In this document: piece after piece, positions 45,569-53,249 of the stretch
Position numbering within the stretch: position 1 is the first letter of the stretch
Layout of the letters: each line of letters opens with the position of its first letter
Assembly (NCBI GenBank): GCA_963976055.1
Contig: CAXBJB010000002.1
Span: 186,001-250,000, forward strand
Reading direction: 5' to 3'
DNA from: UBA1479 sp963976055
GTDB lineage: Bacteria > Pseudomonadota > Alphaproteobacteria > Rhodospirillales > Casp-alpha2
Length of the DNA: 64,000 nt
The notes under the pieces: generated by a model
Database searches by the model: none
Seen by the model: only the letters and a program-made list of their open reading frames with translations
Told to the model about the DNA's origin: nothing
Program-made: the position numbers and the translations under genes

Positions 45569-46414
45569 ATGAGTAGCGCGCCGGCGGAAATCAGGATTGA
45601 GGGCCTGTGCAAGGCCTTCGGCGCGCATCGGGTGCTCACCGGCATCGACCTGTCGGTCACGCGGGGCGAGATCGTCGCCATCGTCGGCGGCTCGGGCAGC
45701 GGCAAGACGGTTCTGCTCAACCACATCCTCGGCCGCCTCGACCCGGACCGGGGCCGTGTGTTCGTCGCCGACCACGACATGGACGGCGCGCCCCTGATCG
45801 ACCTGACGGCGCTGGATACGATGGAGACCGACCGCCTGCACACCCATTGGGGCGTGGTGTTCCAGAGGAACGCCCTGTTTTCCGGCACGGTGCTGGACAA
45901 CATCGGCCTGTGGCTCTCGGAAGTGCGGGGGATGGAAGAGCCCGAGATCATCGCCGTCGCCCGCAGGGTCCTGGCGGCGGTCGACCTCCCCGACACGGAC
46001 GATTTCATGGCGACGGACGTCAACGAGCTGTCCGGCGGCATGGCCAAGCGCCTGGCCGTGGCGCGTGCGCTCGCCATGGACCCGGAGGTTTTGTTCTACG
46101 ACGAGCCGACCACCGGCCTGGACCCGACCACGGCGTCGACCATGCACGACCTGATCGCGCGCACGCATGTCGCGCCGACCCGGTCGGGCAAGCATCGCAC
46201 GACCTTGATCGTTACCCATGACAAGGATTTGCTGCGTCGGCTGCAGCCGCGCACGGTCATGCTGCATGAGGGCGTGGTGTTCTTCGACGGGCCGTTCGTG
46301 GATTTCGAAGGATCGGCGTCGCCCATCATCCGGCCCTATTTCGACCTGATGCCGGTGCTGCACGGCCGGGCCCTCGACCCCCGTGACCTGCCGCCGCCGG
46401 GGCACGAAGCGTAA
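45569..46414 (+). CDS. MlaF-type ABC transporter ATP-binding protein
   Basis: 281 residues. Walker A GGSGSGKT at about 40-47, Q-loop region, signature LSGGMAKR, Walker B VLFYDEPTTGLDP, and switch His in LIVTHD. The tail FFDGPFVDFEGSASPIIRPYF is the MlaF/Mkl style that contacts the permease and MlaB. These ATPases drive phospholipid or sterol transport with MlaE, MlaD and MlaB; none is adjacent. It follows an aldo/keto reductase by 37 bases and has no good Shine-Dalgarno, perhaps being coupled to it. Confidence 0.9.
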   Translation: MSSAPAEIRIEGLCKAFGAHRVLTGIDLSVTRGEIVAIVGGSGSGKTVLLNHILGRLDPDRGRVFVADHDMDGAPLIDLTALDTMETDRLHTHWGVVFQRNALFSGTVLDNIGLWLSEVRGMEEPEIIAVARRVLAAVDLPDTDDFMATDVNELSGGMAKRLAVARALAMDPEVLFYDEPTTGLDPTTASTMHDLIARTHVAPTRSGKHRTTLIVTHDKDLLRRLQPRTVMLHEGVVFFDGPFVDFEGSASPIIRPYFDLMPVLHGRALDPRDLPPPGHEA

Positions 46415-46529
46415 CTCCCAAGAAAATCGGGGGCCCGCCGCCGAAACGACAGAGCCCCCAAGTTTGGCGCGTAAAACCGATTGAACGCCGGTCTTCCGAT
46501 TGGTCGTGATGTCTCCGAAAGACAGGGCA

Positions 46530-46553
46530 GGGCGGGACCGCGCGGTCCCGCCC
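46530..46553 (-). terminator. Hairpin downstream of glnA
   Basis: GGGCGGGACCG and CGGTCCCGCCC form an 11-bp stem ten bases after the glnA stop. No strong T-tract, so termination may be partial. Confidence 0.55.
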
Positions 46554-46563
46554 GCCGTCTGTC

Positions 46564-47985
46564 TTAGGAGGAATAATACATCATGAATTCAACCGGATGC
46601 GGCGTGTGTTCGAAGTTGTAGATCTCTTCCCACTTGAGATCCATGTAGCCGTCGATGGCGTCGTCGGTGAAGACGTCGCCCTTCTTGAGGAAGTCGCGGT
46701 CGGCGTCCAGCGCCTGGACGGCTTCGCGCAGGGAGCCGCAGACGGTGGGCACGCCCGCCAGTTCTTCCGGCGGCAGGTCGTAGAGGTCCTTGTCCATCGG
46801 GTCGCCCGGATGGATCTTGTTCTGGATACCGTCGAGGCCGGCCATCATCATGGCCGTGAACGCCAAGTACGGGTTGGCCGTGGCGTCCGGGAAGCGGATT
46901 TCGCAACGCTTGCCCTTGGGGCTGCCCGAATACGGAATGCGGCAGGAAGCCGAACGGTTGCGGGCCGAATAGGCCAACAGAACCGGGGCTTCGAAGCCGG
47001 GAATCAGGCGCTTGTAGGAGTTGGTCGACGGGTTGGTGAAGGCGTTGAGGGCCTTCGCGTGCTTGATGATGCCGCCGATGTAGTACAGGCAGGTTTCCGA
47101 CAGGTCCGCATAGCCCGAGCCCGCGAAGGTCGGCTTGCCGTCCTTCCAGATGGACTGGTGGGTGTGCATGCCGGTGCCGTTGTCGCCGGCCACGGGCTTC
47201 GGCATGAAGGTCGCCGACTTGCCGTAGGTATGGGCCACCATATGGGTGCAGTACTTGTAGATCTGCACGTTGTCGGCGGCGCGCACCAGGGTCGAGAACG
47301 CCATGCCCAGTTCGTGCTGGGACGCGGCAACCTCGTGGTGATGCTTGTCCATGGTCAGGCCCATTTCCTGCATCACGCTGACCATTTCGCCGCGCAGGTC
47401 GTGGCACGAGTCAACCGGCGGCACGGGGAAGTAGCCGCCCTTGACGCCCGGGCGGTGGCCCAGGTTGCCTTCGTCGAACAGGGTGCCCGAGACATAGGGG
47501 CCTTCTTCGGACGTGAACTCGTAGAAGCACTTGTTCATGTCGACGGCATAGCGCACGTCGTCGAACACGAAGAATTCCGGCTCGGCGCCGAAATAGGCCG
47601 TGTCGCCGATGCCCGTGGTGCCCAGATAAGCTTCGCCGCGTTTGGCGATGGAGCGCGGGTCGCGCTCATAGCCCTGGCCGGTGACCGGGTCGAGAACGTC
47701 GCAGTACAGGATCACGCAGGGTTGGGCCGAGAACGGGTCCATGACCGCCGTGGAGGCGTCGGGGATCAGCGCCATGTCGGATTCGTTGATTGCCTTCCAG
47801 CCGGCGATCGACGAGCCATCGAACATGATGCCGTCTTCGAATTCGGCCTCGGTGACGAAATCCGACACCATGGTGAGGTGCTGCCATTTCCCGCGGGAGT
47901 CCGTGAAGCGAAGGTCAACGAAAGGAATTTCGTTGTCCGTCACGTATTTAACGAATTCCGCCGGTGTTTTCAGATCCAAGCTCAT
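46564..47985 (-). CDS. glnA: Glutamine synthetase, type I
   Basis: 473 residues. FVDLRFTDSRGKWQH and MFDGSSIAGWKAINESDM at the N-terminus, the ATP/metal block KPVAGDNGTGMHTHQS, NPSTNSYKRLIPGFEAP and SGSPKGKRCEIRFPD, and the adenylylation site Tyr402 in KDLYDLPPEE. It is the GSI-beta type, regulated by GlnE adenylylation. It lies 104 bases downstream of glnB in the glnB-glnA order used by Rhodospirillum and Azospirillum, and is likely both co-transcribed and separately promoted. Confidence 0.98.
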   Translation of the reverse strand: MSLDLKTPAEFVKYVTDNEIPFVDLRFTDSRGKWQHLTMVSDFVTEAEFEDGIMFDGSSIAGWKAINESDMALIPDASTAVMDPFSAQPCVILYCDVLDPVTGQGYERDPRSIAKRGEAYLGTTGIGDTAYFGAEPEFFVFDDVRYAVDMNKCFYEFTSEEGPYVSGTLFDEGNLGHRPGVKGGYFPVPPVDSCHDLRGEMVSVMQEMGLTMDKHHHEVAASQHELGMAFSTLVRAADNVQIYKYCTHMVAHTYGKSATFMPKPVAGDNGTGMHTHQSIWKDGKPTFAGSGYADLSETCLYYIGGIIKHAKALNAFTNPSTNSYKRLIPGFEAPVLLAYSARNRSASCRIPYSGSPKGKRCEIRFPDATANPYLAFTAMMMAGLDGIQNKIHPGDPMDKDLYDLPPEELAGVPTVCGSLREAVQALDADRDFLKKGDVFTDDAIDGYMDLKWEEIYNFEHTPHPVEFMMYYSS

Positions 47986-48089
47986 ACTTGCTTCCTTTTC
48001 TTGACTAGGTGTCGAGACGATATTTTTGAACGCGCTTTGGTTTAGGCCTCCCTGGCGCGCCGGCGCGGTGGCCGGCGGGAACCGGACGG

Positions 48090-48428
48090 CTAGATCGCTT
48101 CGGACCCGCGTTCGCCCGTGCGCACGCGGATCGCTTCTTCAACGGGGATGATGAAGATCTTGCCGTCGCCGATGCGGCCGGTCTGGGCCGTCTGCTGGAT
48201 GGCCTCGACGGCCTTGGCGACCATGTCGTCGTTGACGACCAGTTCGATCTTCACCTTGGGCAGGAAATCGACCACGTATTCAGCCCCGCGGTAGAGCTCC
48301 GTATGCCCCTTCTGGCGCCCGAAGCCCTTGGCCTCGACCACCGTGATTCCTTGCAGGCCCACCTCGTGGAGGGCCTCTTTCACCTCATCCAGCTTGAACG
48401 GCTTGATGATGGCTTCGATTTTTTTCAT
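48090..48428 (-). CDS. glnB: Nitrogen regulatory protein P-II
   Basis: 112 residues. MKKIEAIIKPFKLDEVKEAL, the T-loop with uridylylation site Tyr51 in RGAEYVVDFLPKVKIE, and the C-terminal GDGKIFIIPVEEAIRVRTGE are all typical. The trimer senses 2-oxoglutarate, ATP and ADP and controls GlnE, NtrB and others. A sigma-54 promoter motif lies about 105 bases upstream, matching nitrogen control through NtrC. Confidence 0.98.
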   Translation of the reverse strand: MKKIEAIIKPFKLDEVKEALHEVGLQGITVVEAKGFGRQKGHTELYRGAEYVVDFLPKVKIELVVNDDMVAKAVEAIQQTAQTGRIGDGKIFIIPVEEAIRVRTGERGSEAI

Positions 48429-48532
48429 CAGTTTGGTTCCCTTGGGGTTGTCCCCCCATCAGAAGAGACGGATTTCTCGGGTCGGAAGCCGTTCTTGGCG
48501 CGGCGTCCATCCTTCCTCGTCCGCCTCTGTAT

Positions 48533-48548
48533 AGCAGGAGGCGTGCCA
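48533..48548 (-). promoter_or_regulatory. Sigma-54 (RpoN) promoter of glnB-glnA
   Basis: Minus strand TGGCACGCCTCCTGCT: GG and GC are separated by exactly ten bases, matching the -24/-12 consensus (TGGCAC-N5-TTGCW) with one change. About 105 bases before the glnB ATG. Confidence 0.75.
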
Positions 48549-48639
48549 GTTCCGGGCCGTGAAGAAAATCGGCCCAATTCAAATACTTACGATGCAACTT
48601 GGCGGCCTTGAGTCAACCGTTTGCCCACCCATAATGCCG

Positions 48640-48677
48640 AAAAAAAGGGCATGTGCGAATAATTTCGGCACATGCCC
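48640..48677 (-). terminator. Rho-independent terminator of the aminotransferase gene
   Basis: On the minus strand GGGCATGTGC pairs with GCACATGCCC across an 11-base loop, followed by TTTTTTT. It insulates glnB from the upstream gene. Confidence 0.92.
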
Positions 48678-48704
48678 CTGAGATCGTTGCGGACCGGGGC
48701 CGTG

Positions 48705-49874
48705 CTAGTCGGACAGGCAGTCGCGGATACGGGCCACGGCCTTCAGGATGTTCTCCTTGGAATTGGCGTAGGAAAAGCGGATGTAGCCCTCGCCCTGGGC
48801 GCCGAAGCTGGTGCCGGAAATGATCGCCACGCCGGCTTCGTTCAACAGTTTGTTCTGCATCTCCATGGACGACAGTCCCGTGCCCTCGATATTGGGGAAG
48901 GCGTAGAACGCCCCGCCCGGCTCGGCGCAGCGGAAGCCCGGAATCTGGTTCAGCTCGCGCAGGATCACCTTGCGGCGTTCGTCAAAGGCCTTGACCATAT
49001 CGTCGACCGCGTCCTGCGGCCCGTCCAGCGCCGCGATGCCCGCGAACTGGCTCGCCGCGTTGACGCAGGAATTGCAGTTGATGGCAAGGCGGGTGACCGG
49101 CTCGACCATGGATTTCGGCCACACGCCGTAGCCCATGCGCCAGCCGGTCATGGCATAGGTCTTGGACCAGCCGTCGAGCAGGATCACCCGGTCGCGCAGG
49201 TGTTCGTATTCCAGCAGGCTGACGTGCTCGCGCCCGTCGTACAGCATGCGGCAATAGATTTCGTCGGACATGATGGTGACATGCGGATGGTCGGCCAGGC
49301 CCGCCGCCAGCTTGTCCATTTCCTCCCGCGGCACGGCACCCCCCGTGGGATTGGCGGGCGAATTCAGGATGATCAGCCGGGTGCGCGGCGTGATCAGGGC
49401 CAACACTTCCTCGGCTGAAAAGGCAAATCCCTTGTCTTCGTGCAGCGCCATGGGCACGGGGGTGGCGCCCGTGAACTTGATGACGCTTTCGTAGATCGGG
49501 AATCCCGGGTTGGGATAGATGATCTCGGCCCCCGGTTCGCCCAGGGCCAGCACGGCGAAGAACATGGTGACCTTGCCGCCCGGCACGATGATGACGTCGG
49601 CGGGATCGACGGTCACTTTCCGATGACGCGCGATGTCGCGCACCACGGCCTCGCGCAGTTCGGGAATACCGTTGGCGGGGGTATAGCCGTGATGACCGTC
49701 GCGCAGCGCCTTGATGGCGGCCTCGACGATATGCGGCGGGGTCTTGAAGTCGGGCTGGCCGATGCCGAGGTTGATGATGTCCTTGCCCTGGGCGGCCAGG
49801 GCGTTGGCGCGGGCCAGAACCTCGAAGGCGCTTTCGGTGCCGAGCCGCGACATCGCGGCGGCCATCTGTACCAT
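48705..49874 (-). CDS. Class I aminotransferase (aspartate aminotransferase-like)
   Basis: 389 residues from the ATG at 49874 with GGAG upstream; the longer frame extends into noncoding and divergent DNA. LGIGQPDFKTPPHIVEAA, NSPANPTGGAVP, SDEIYCRMLYDG and the PLP lysine in GWSKTYAMTGWRMGYG define a fold-type I enzyme of the Aro/AAT subgroup I-gamma. It could transaminate aspartate, tyrosine or another amino acid with 2-oxoglutarate. A strong terminator ends the gene. Divergent from a cupin gene. Confidence 0.9.
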   Translation of the reverse strand: MVQMAAAMSRLGTESAFEVLARANALAAQGKDIINLGIGQPDFKTPPHIVEAAIKALRDGHHGYTPANGIPELREAVVRDIARHRKVTVDPADVIIVPGGKVTMFFAVLALGEPGAEIIYPNPGFPIYESVIKFTGATPVPMALHEDKGFAFSAEEVLALITPRTRLIILNSPANPTGGAVPREEMDKLAAGLADHPHVTIMSDEIYCRMLYDGREHVSLLEYEHLRDRVILLDGWSKTYAMTGWRMGYGVWPKSMVEPVTRLAINCNSCVNAASQFAGIAALDGPQDAVDDMVKAFDERRKVILRELNQIPGFRCAEPGGAFYAFPNIEGTGLSSMEMQNKLLNEAGVAIISGTSFGAQGEGYIRFSYANSKENILKAVARIRDCLSD

Positions 49875-49973
49875 GGATGCAATCTCCGTCTGGTGGTCTT
49901 TGTATCGGGGCCTTGGCGGCCCGTTTCCGGTGGGCCGCACTCTATGGTAGACGGTCGGGCGGAGGCAACGGTC

Positions 49974-50321
49974 ATGAGCGACATCGACGCGGCGGAAATC
50001 GCCAACCTGTTCGCGAACCTGCCGGACGGCGCCGGGGCGGAGGCGGTCACCCGATTGGCTGAAGGCGGGGCCTTCCGGCTGGAACGCATCGTCTCGACCG
50101 GCCAGGCCACGCCGCCGGGCGACTGGTACGATCAGGACGACGACGAATGGGTGATCCTGCTCGCGGGCGGGGCCGGACTGCTGATCGAGGGCGAGGCCGC
50201 GCCCCGCACGCTGGCACCCGGCGATTTCCTGCTGCTGCCGGCGCACAAGCGCCACCGCGTGGAATGGACGGCGGCGGGCACGGAAACGGTCTGGCTGGCG
50301 CTGCATTTCAAGCCTGCTTGA
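49974..50321 (+). CDS. Small cupin-domain protein
   Basis: 115 residues from the ATG at 49974, with GGGCGGAGG upstream; an ATG 10 codons earlier is less well placed. One cupin barrel: WYDQDDDEWVILLAGGAGLLIEG (motif 1, with the acidic and Glu metal ligands) and LAPGDFLLLPAHKRHRVEW (motif 2, with His). The usual His-x-His of motif 1 is replaced by acidic residues, as in many small bacterial cupins. Likely metal-dependent, substrate unknown. Divergent from the aminotransferase gene. Confidence 0.82.
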   Translation: MSDIDAAEIANLFANLPDGAGAEAVTRLAEGGAFRLERIVSTGQATPPGDWYDQDDDEWVILLAGGAGLLIEGEAAPRTLAPGDFLLLPAHKRHRVEWTAAGTETVWLALHFKPA

Positions 50322-50513
50322 CGTAAGCGGCGGCAAATCCCGGGCGGGCCGCATTCTTAAATTCGAATGGGGCCCGCGACGACGCATTTGCGCCAAAATA
50401 ACAACGGCCCACGCGCGTCTTGACGTGGGCCGGGCAGGGGATTACACAGGGCGCTCTTTCGTGGGCCGCGCCCAGTAAATTGGCGGCTCCGGGGCTCGAA
50501 AAGGGTCCGAATG

Positions 50514-50590
50514 GTGGCTGTAGCTCAGTTGGTTAGAGCATCGGCTTGTGGTGCCGAGGGTCGTGGGTTCAAATCCCATCAGCCACCCCA
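50514..50590 (+). tRNA. tRNA-His (anticodon GTG)
   Basis: GTGGCTG/CAGCCAC acceptor stem, anticodon GTG at 50548-50550 in the loop TTGTGGT closed by TCGGC/GCCGA, T arm with GGTTCAAAT. A genomic G at 50513 opposite C50587 gives the G-1:C73 pair special to tRNA-His. CCA is encoded (50588-50590). Confidence 0.98.
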
Positions 50591-50710
50591 TTTCCTCAAG
50601 TTCTCCCAAATTCTCATGGTCTCGACTCTGGTCCTGAGTCTAAGCTGGTGAAAATCGGCGGCCGTTCGGCCGTGCCCCCCAAAATAAGACCATCCAGAGG
50701 ACCCATCCGC

Positions 50711-51535
50711 ATGTCATCCGATCCGCAGGCCGCGCAGGCGGCCGCAACGCTGTCTCCCGCCCTTCAAGGCCTTGCCCAGCAACTCTGGGCCGCCCGCCGG
50801 GACGGCGGGACGGTCGATCTTGCTGCCGTGACCCTGCCGCTGACCCTGGACGAGGGCTACGCCGTGCAGGCGGCGGTCGATGGGGCCTGTGGTGCTGCCA
50901 TCGCCGCCTTCAAGATCGGGTCCTCAAGCAAGGCGTCGCAGGAAAAGCTGGGCACGGACGAGCCCTGGTTCGGGGCGGTGGCGCAGTCGTTCATGGCGGA
51001 AAGCGGGGCCACCGTGCCGTCCGCCGCCCATACGCTGGCCGTGGAAGGGGAATTCGCCTTTCGCCTGGGCGCCGACCTGCCCGCGCGGGCGGGCAGTTAC
51101 GCCATTGAAGACGTCCGCGCCGCCGTCGACCAGGTGGCGGGCGCGATCGAGGTCGTCGGGCGGCGGTTCGAGGGCGGGCCGGCGGACGGCGCCATGTTGC
51201 CGCTGTTGGTCGCCGACGGCGGCGTCAATGTCGCCCTGGTGTTGGGCGCCGCGAAACCGTTCACGCCGGACATGGATTTCCGCGACCATGGCGTGGTCAT
51301 GCGGATCGACGGCGCGGAGCGGGGCAGGGGTGTCGGGTCCATGGCGCTCGGCGATCCGCTCAACTCGCTGCTGTGGCTGGTCAACGGCCTGTCGCGGCGC
51401 GGGCGCGGCCTGACGGCGGGGCAGTGGGTGTCGACCGGGACCTGCACGGGCATCGAGCCCGCCGTCCCCGGCGACCGCGCGGCCGCCGATTTCGGCGACT
51501 TGGGCGTTGTCGAGGTGACGTTGGACCGCCGATAA
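50711..51535 (+). CDS. Fumarylacetoacetate hydrolase-related protein (2-keto-4-pentenoate hydratase type)
   Basis: 274 residues from the ATG at 50711 (AGAGGA upstream). The MhpD-like arrangement is clear: DLAAVTLPLTLDEGYAVQ, AAFKIGSSSKASQEKLG, EGEFAFRLGADLPARAG (metal-binding Glu-x-Glu) and NSLLWLVNGLSRRGRGLTAGQWVSTGTCTG. Family enzymes hydrate 2-hydroxypentadienoates or decarboxylate oxalocrotonate in aromatic meta-cleavage. A 3-hydroxyisobutyrate-type dehydrogenase follows 45 bases later, probably in one operon. No ring-cleavage dioxygenase is near. Confidence 0.85.
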   Translation: MSSDPQAAQAAATLSPALQGLAQQLWAARRDGGTVDLAAVTLPLTLDEGYAVQAAVDGACGAAIAAFKIGSSSKASQEKLGTDEPWFGAVAQSFMAESGATVPSAAHTLAVEGEFAFRLGADLPARAGSYAIEDVRAAVDQVAGAIEVVGRRFEGGPADGAMLPLLVADGGVNVALVLGAAKPFTPDMDFRDHGVVMRIDGAERGRGVGSMALGDPLNSLLWLVNGLSRRGRGLTAGQWVSTGTCTGIEPAVPGDRAAADFGDLGVVEVTLDRR

Positions 51536-51580
51536 CGGCAAACCCGCTTTTTAAGAAAATCAAACTCAGAGGATGCTTCC

Positions 51581-52501
51581 ATGACACTTCCCCCCGTCGG
51601 TTTCATCGGCCTCGGTACCATGGGCCGGGGCATGGCGCTGAACCTCGTGAAGGCCGCCGAGACGGTATTCGTCTACGACCCCGTGCCCGAAGCGGTGAAG
51701 CTGTTGACCGACGCCGGGGCCGTCGCCTGCGCCAGCCCGGCCGAGGTCGCGGAAAAGGCGGGCACGGTGGTGATCTGCGTGCCCGACGCGCCGCAGGTGC
51801 GCGACGTGATCTTTGGCCCGGGCGGCAACGGCCCCGGCGGCATCGCCGATGCCGAGCGCAAGGACATCACGGTGCTGGACGCCACGACCGTGAAACGGCC
51901 CGATGCGCTCGCCATCGCCGAAGACGCGGCGGCCCGTGGCATCGCCTATTTCGACTGCCCCATTTCCGGCCTGCCCCGGCGCGCGGCGGACGGCACCCTG
52001 ACCATCATGTTCGGCGGTACCCGGGAAGGCTATGACGCAGCCCTGCCGTTCCTCAAGGCCTGCGGCGAGGAGATCATCCATTCCGGGCCGCTCGGCGCCG
52101 GGCAGGCCATGAAGGGCCTGAATAACGTGATCTACAACATCAACATCGCGGCGTTCTGCGAATTGCTGCCCTTGGCCCTCAAGTCGGGCATGGGGGTCGA
52201 GGCGTTGGAGAAACTGGTGCTGACGGGATCGTCGCGGTCCTTTGCCTCGGAGCATTTCGTGCCCAAGGTCCTGAACGGCGATTTCGAGGGCGATTTCCCC
52301 ATGCAGGGCGCCTACAAGGACATCCTCAACGTGCAAAGCTTGGCCAAGGACGCCGAGGCCGCGACGCCGCTGGCCGACGCCATGACGGCGATCTACGAAC
52401 GCGCGCTGGAGGCCGGTTACGGCCAGGGCCCGAAAAGCTCCATGATCAAGCTGTATGAAGAGGACCTGGGCGTCCGGTTTCGCAAGCCCGGCAAGGGGTG
52501 A
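51581..52501 (+). CDS. NAD(P)-dependent beta-hydroxyacid dehydrogenase
   Basis: 306 residues. VGFIGLGTMGRGMALNLVKA is the nucleotide-binding signature of the 3-hydroxyisobutyrate dehydrogenase family; FDCPISGLPRRAADGTLTIMFGG is the substrate loop, and the catalytic lysine lies in GQAMKGLNNVIYNINIA. Members act on 3-hydroxyisobutyrate, tartronate semialdehyde or D-phenylserine. AGAGGA lies before the ATG. The paired FAH-type hydrolase hints at oxidation of a small hydroxyacid, but the substrate is undetermined. Confidence 0.92.
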   Translation: MTLPPVGFIGLGTMGRGMALNLVKAAETVFVYDPVPEAVKLLTDAGAVACASPAEVAEKAGTVVICVPDAPQVRDVIFGPGGNGPGGIADAERKDITVLDATTVKRPDALAIAEDAAARGIAYFDCPISGLPRRAADGTLTIMFGGTREGYDAALPFLKACGEEIIHSGPLGAGQAMKGLNNVIYNINIAAFCELLPLALKSGMGVEALEKLVLTGSSRSFASEHFVPKVLNGDFEGDFPMQGAYKDILNVQSLAKDAEAATPLADAMTAIYERALEAGYGQGPKSSMIKLYEEDLGVRFRKPGKG

Positions 52502-52718
52502 TCGTCCGACGCGGCGGATTGCCGATTGGGCGGCCGCCCCCTGATTTATAAGCGGAGAGGGGCCGTTGGATTTCGTCTGCGCCCCGAAGAGAACGAAGTT
52601 CCGAAACCCGGCCTGTCCTGATTTTGACCGGGTTCGCGGAAGCCTTTGCCGCAGGTTGCATAGATTGGTATGACTGCATATCTATGTCTCTACAACTTTC
52701 TGTCGCTGGGAATTCATC

Positions 52719-53249
52719 GTGTCCGAGGAAAAAGCGGCCCTGCTTGGGCAAAACGTCATCGTCACCATGACGGAGACGTTTCGGTCTCCGGTGACACGGG
52801 CGCTGTTCGACTATTGGCGGATGAAACGCGGTTCCAGGCCCTATCCGGCCTGGACCGATATCAATCTGATGGACGTCTATAAAATCGCACCGCAGATCAT
52901 CGTCCGCGATGTGATCGACGGCGGCGCGGAATTCCGCTGCCGGTATTCGGGCACGGGAATCTCGGAAGTGCTGGGGCCCGACGGCACGGGCGAACTGCTG
53001 TGCGAGACCTACCCTCCGCAAGCCGCGGAAGCGATCAAGGCCCGGTATCGACCGGTTCTGGAGGCGCGGGGGCCGGTCCGCGCGGTCGGTTACGTGCAGG
53101 CGGTCAAAAAAAACCTGCCGACGGCCTTTGAATCCGTTTATCTGCCGCTCGCCGATAAGGACGGGGCCATCGGCCATATCATCGTCGCCTACGACTTTTC
53201 CTATCTGCCCTTGCCCGACGAGCCGCGGCCCCCCGACGCCGCCCGTTAG
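52719..53249 (+). CDS. PAS_5-type single-domain protein
   Basis: 176 residues from a GTG with GGGA upstream. Same architecture as the protein at 24506-25027: FDYWRMKRGSRPYPAWTDINLMD, a central CRYSGTGISEVLGPDGTG segment and a C-terminal strand VAYDFSYLPLPDE, matching PAS_5 (PF07310) proteins that abound in Rhodospirillales genomes without output domains. A possible heme or small-ligand sensor, but no ligand residue is recognisable. Its stop overlaps the convergent RND permease stop by four bases. Confidence 0.75.
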   Translation: MSEEKAALLGQNVIVTMTETFRSPVTRALFDYWRMKRGSRPYPAWTDINLMDVYKIAPQIIVRDVIDGGAEFRCRYSGTGISEVLGPDGTGELLCETYPPQAAEAIKARYRPVLEARGPVRAVGYVQAVKKNLPTAFESVYLPLADKDGAIGHIIVAYDFSYLPLPDEPRPPDAAR

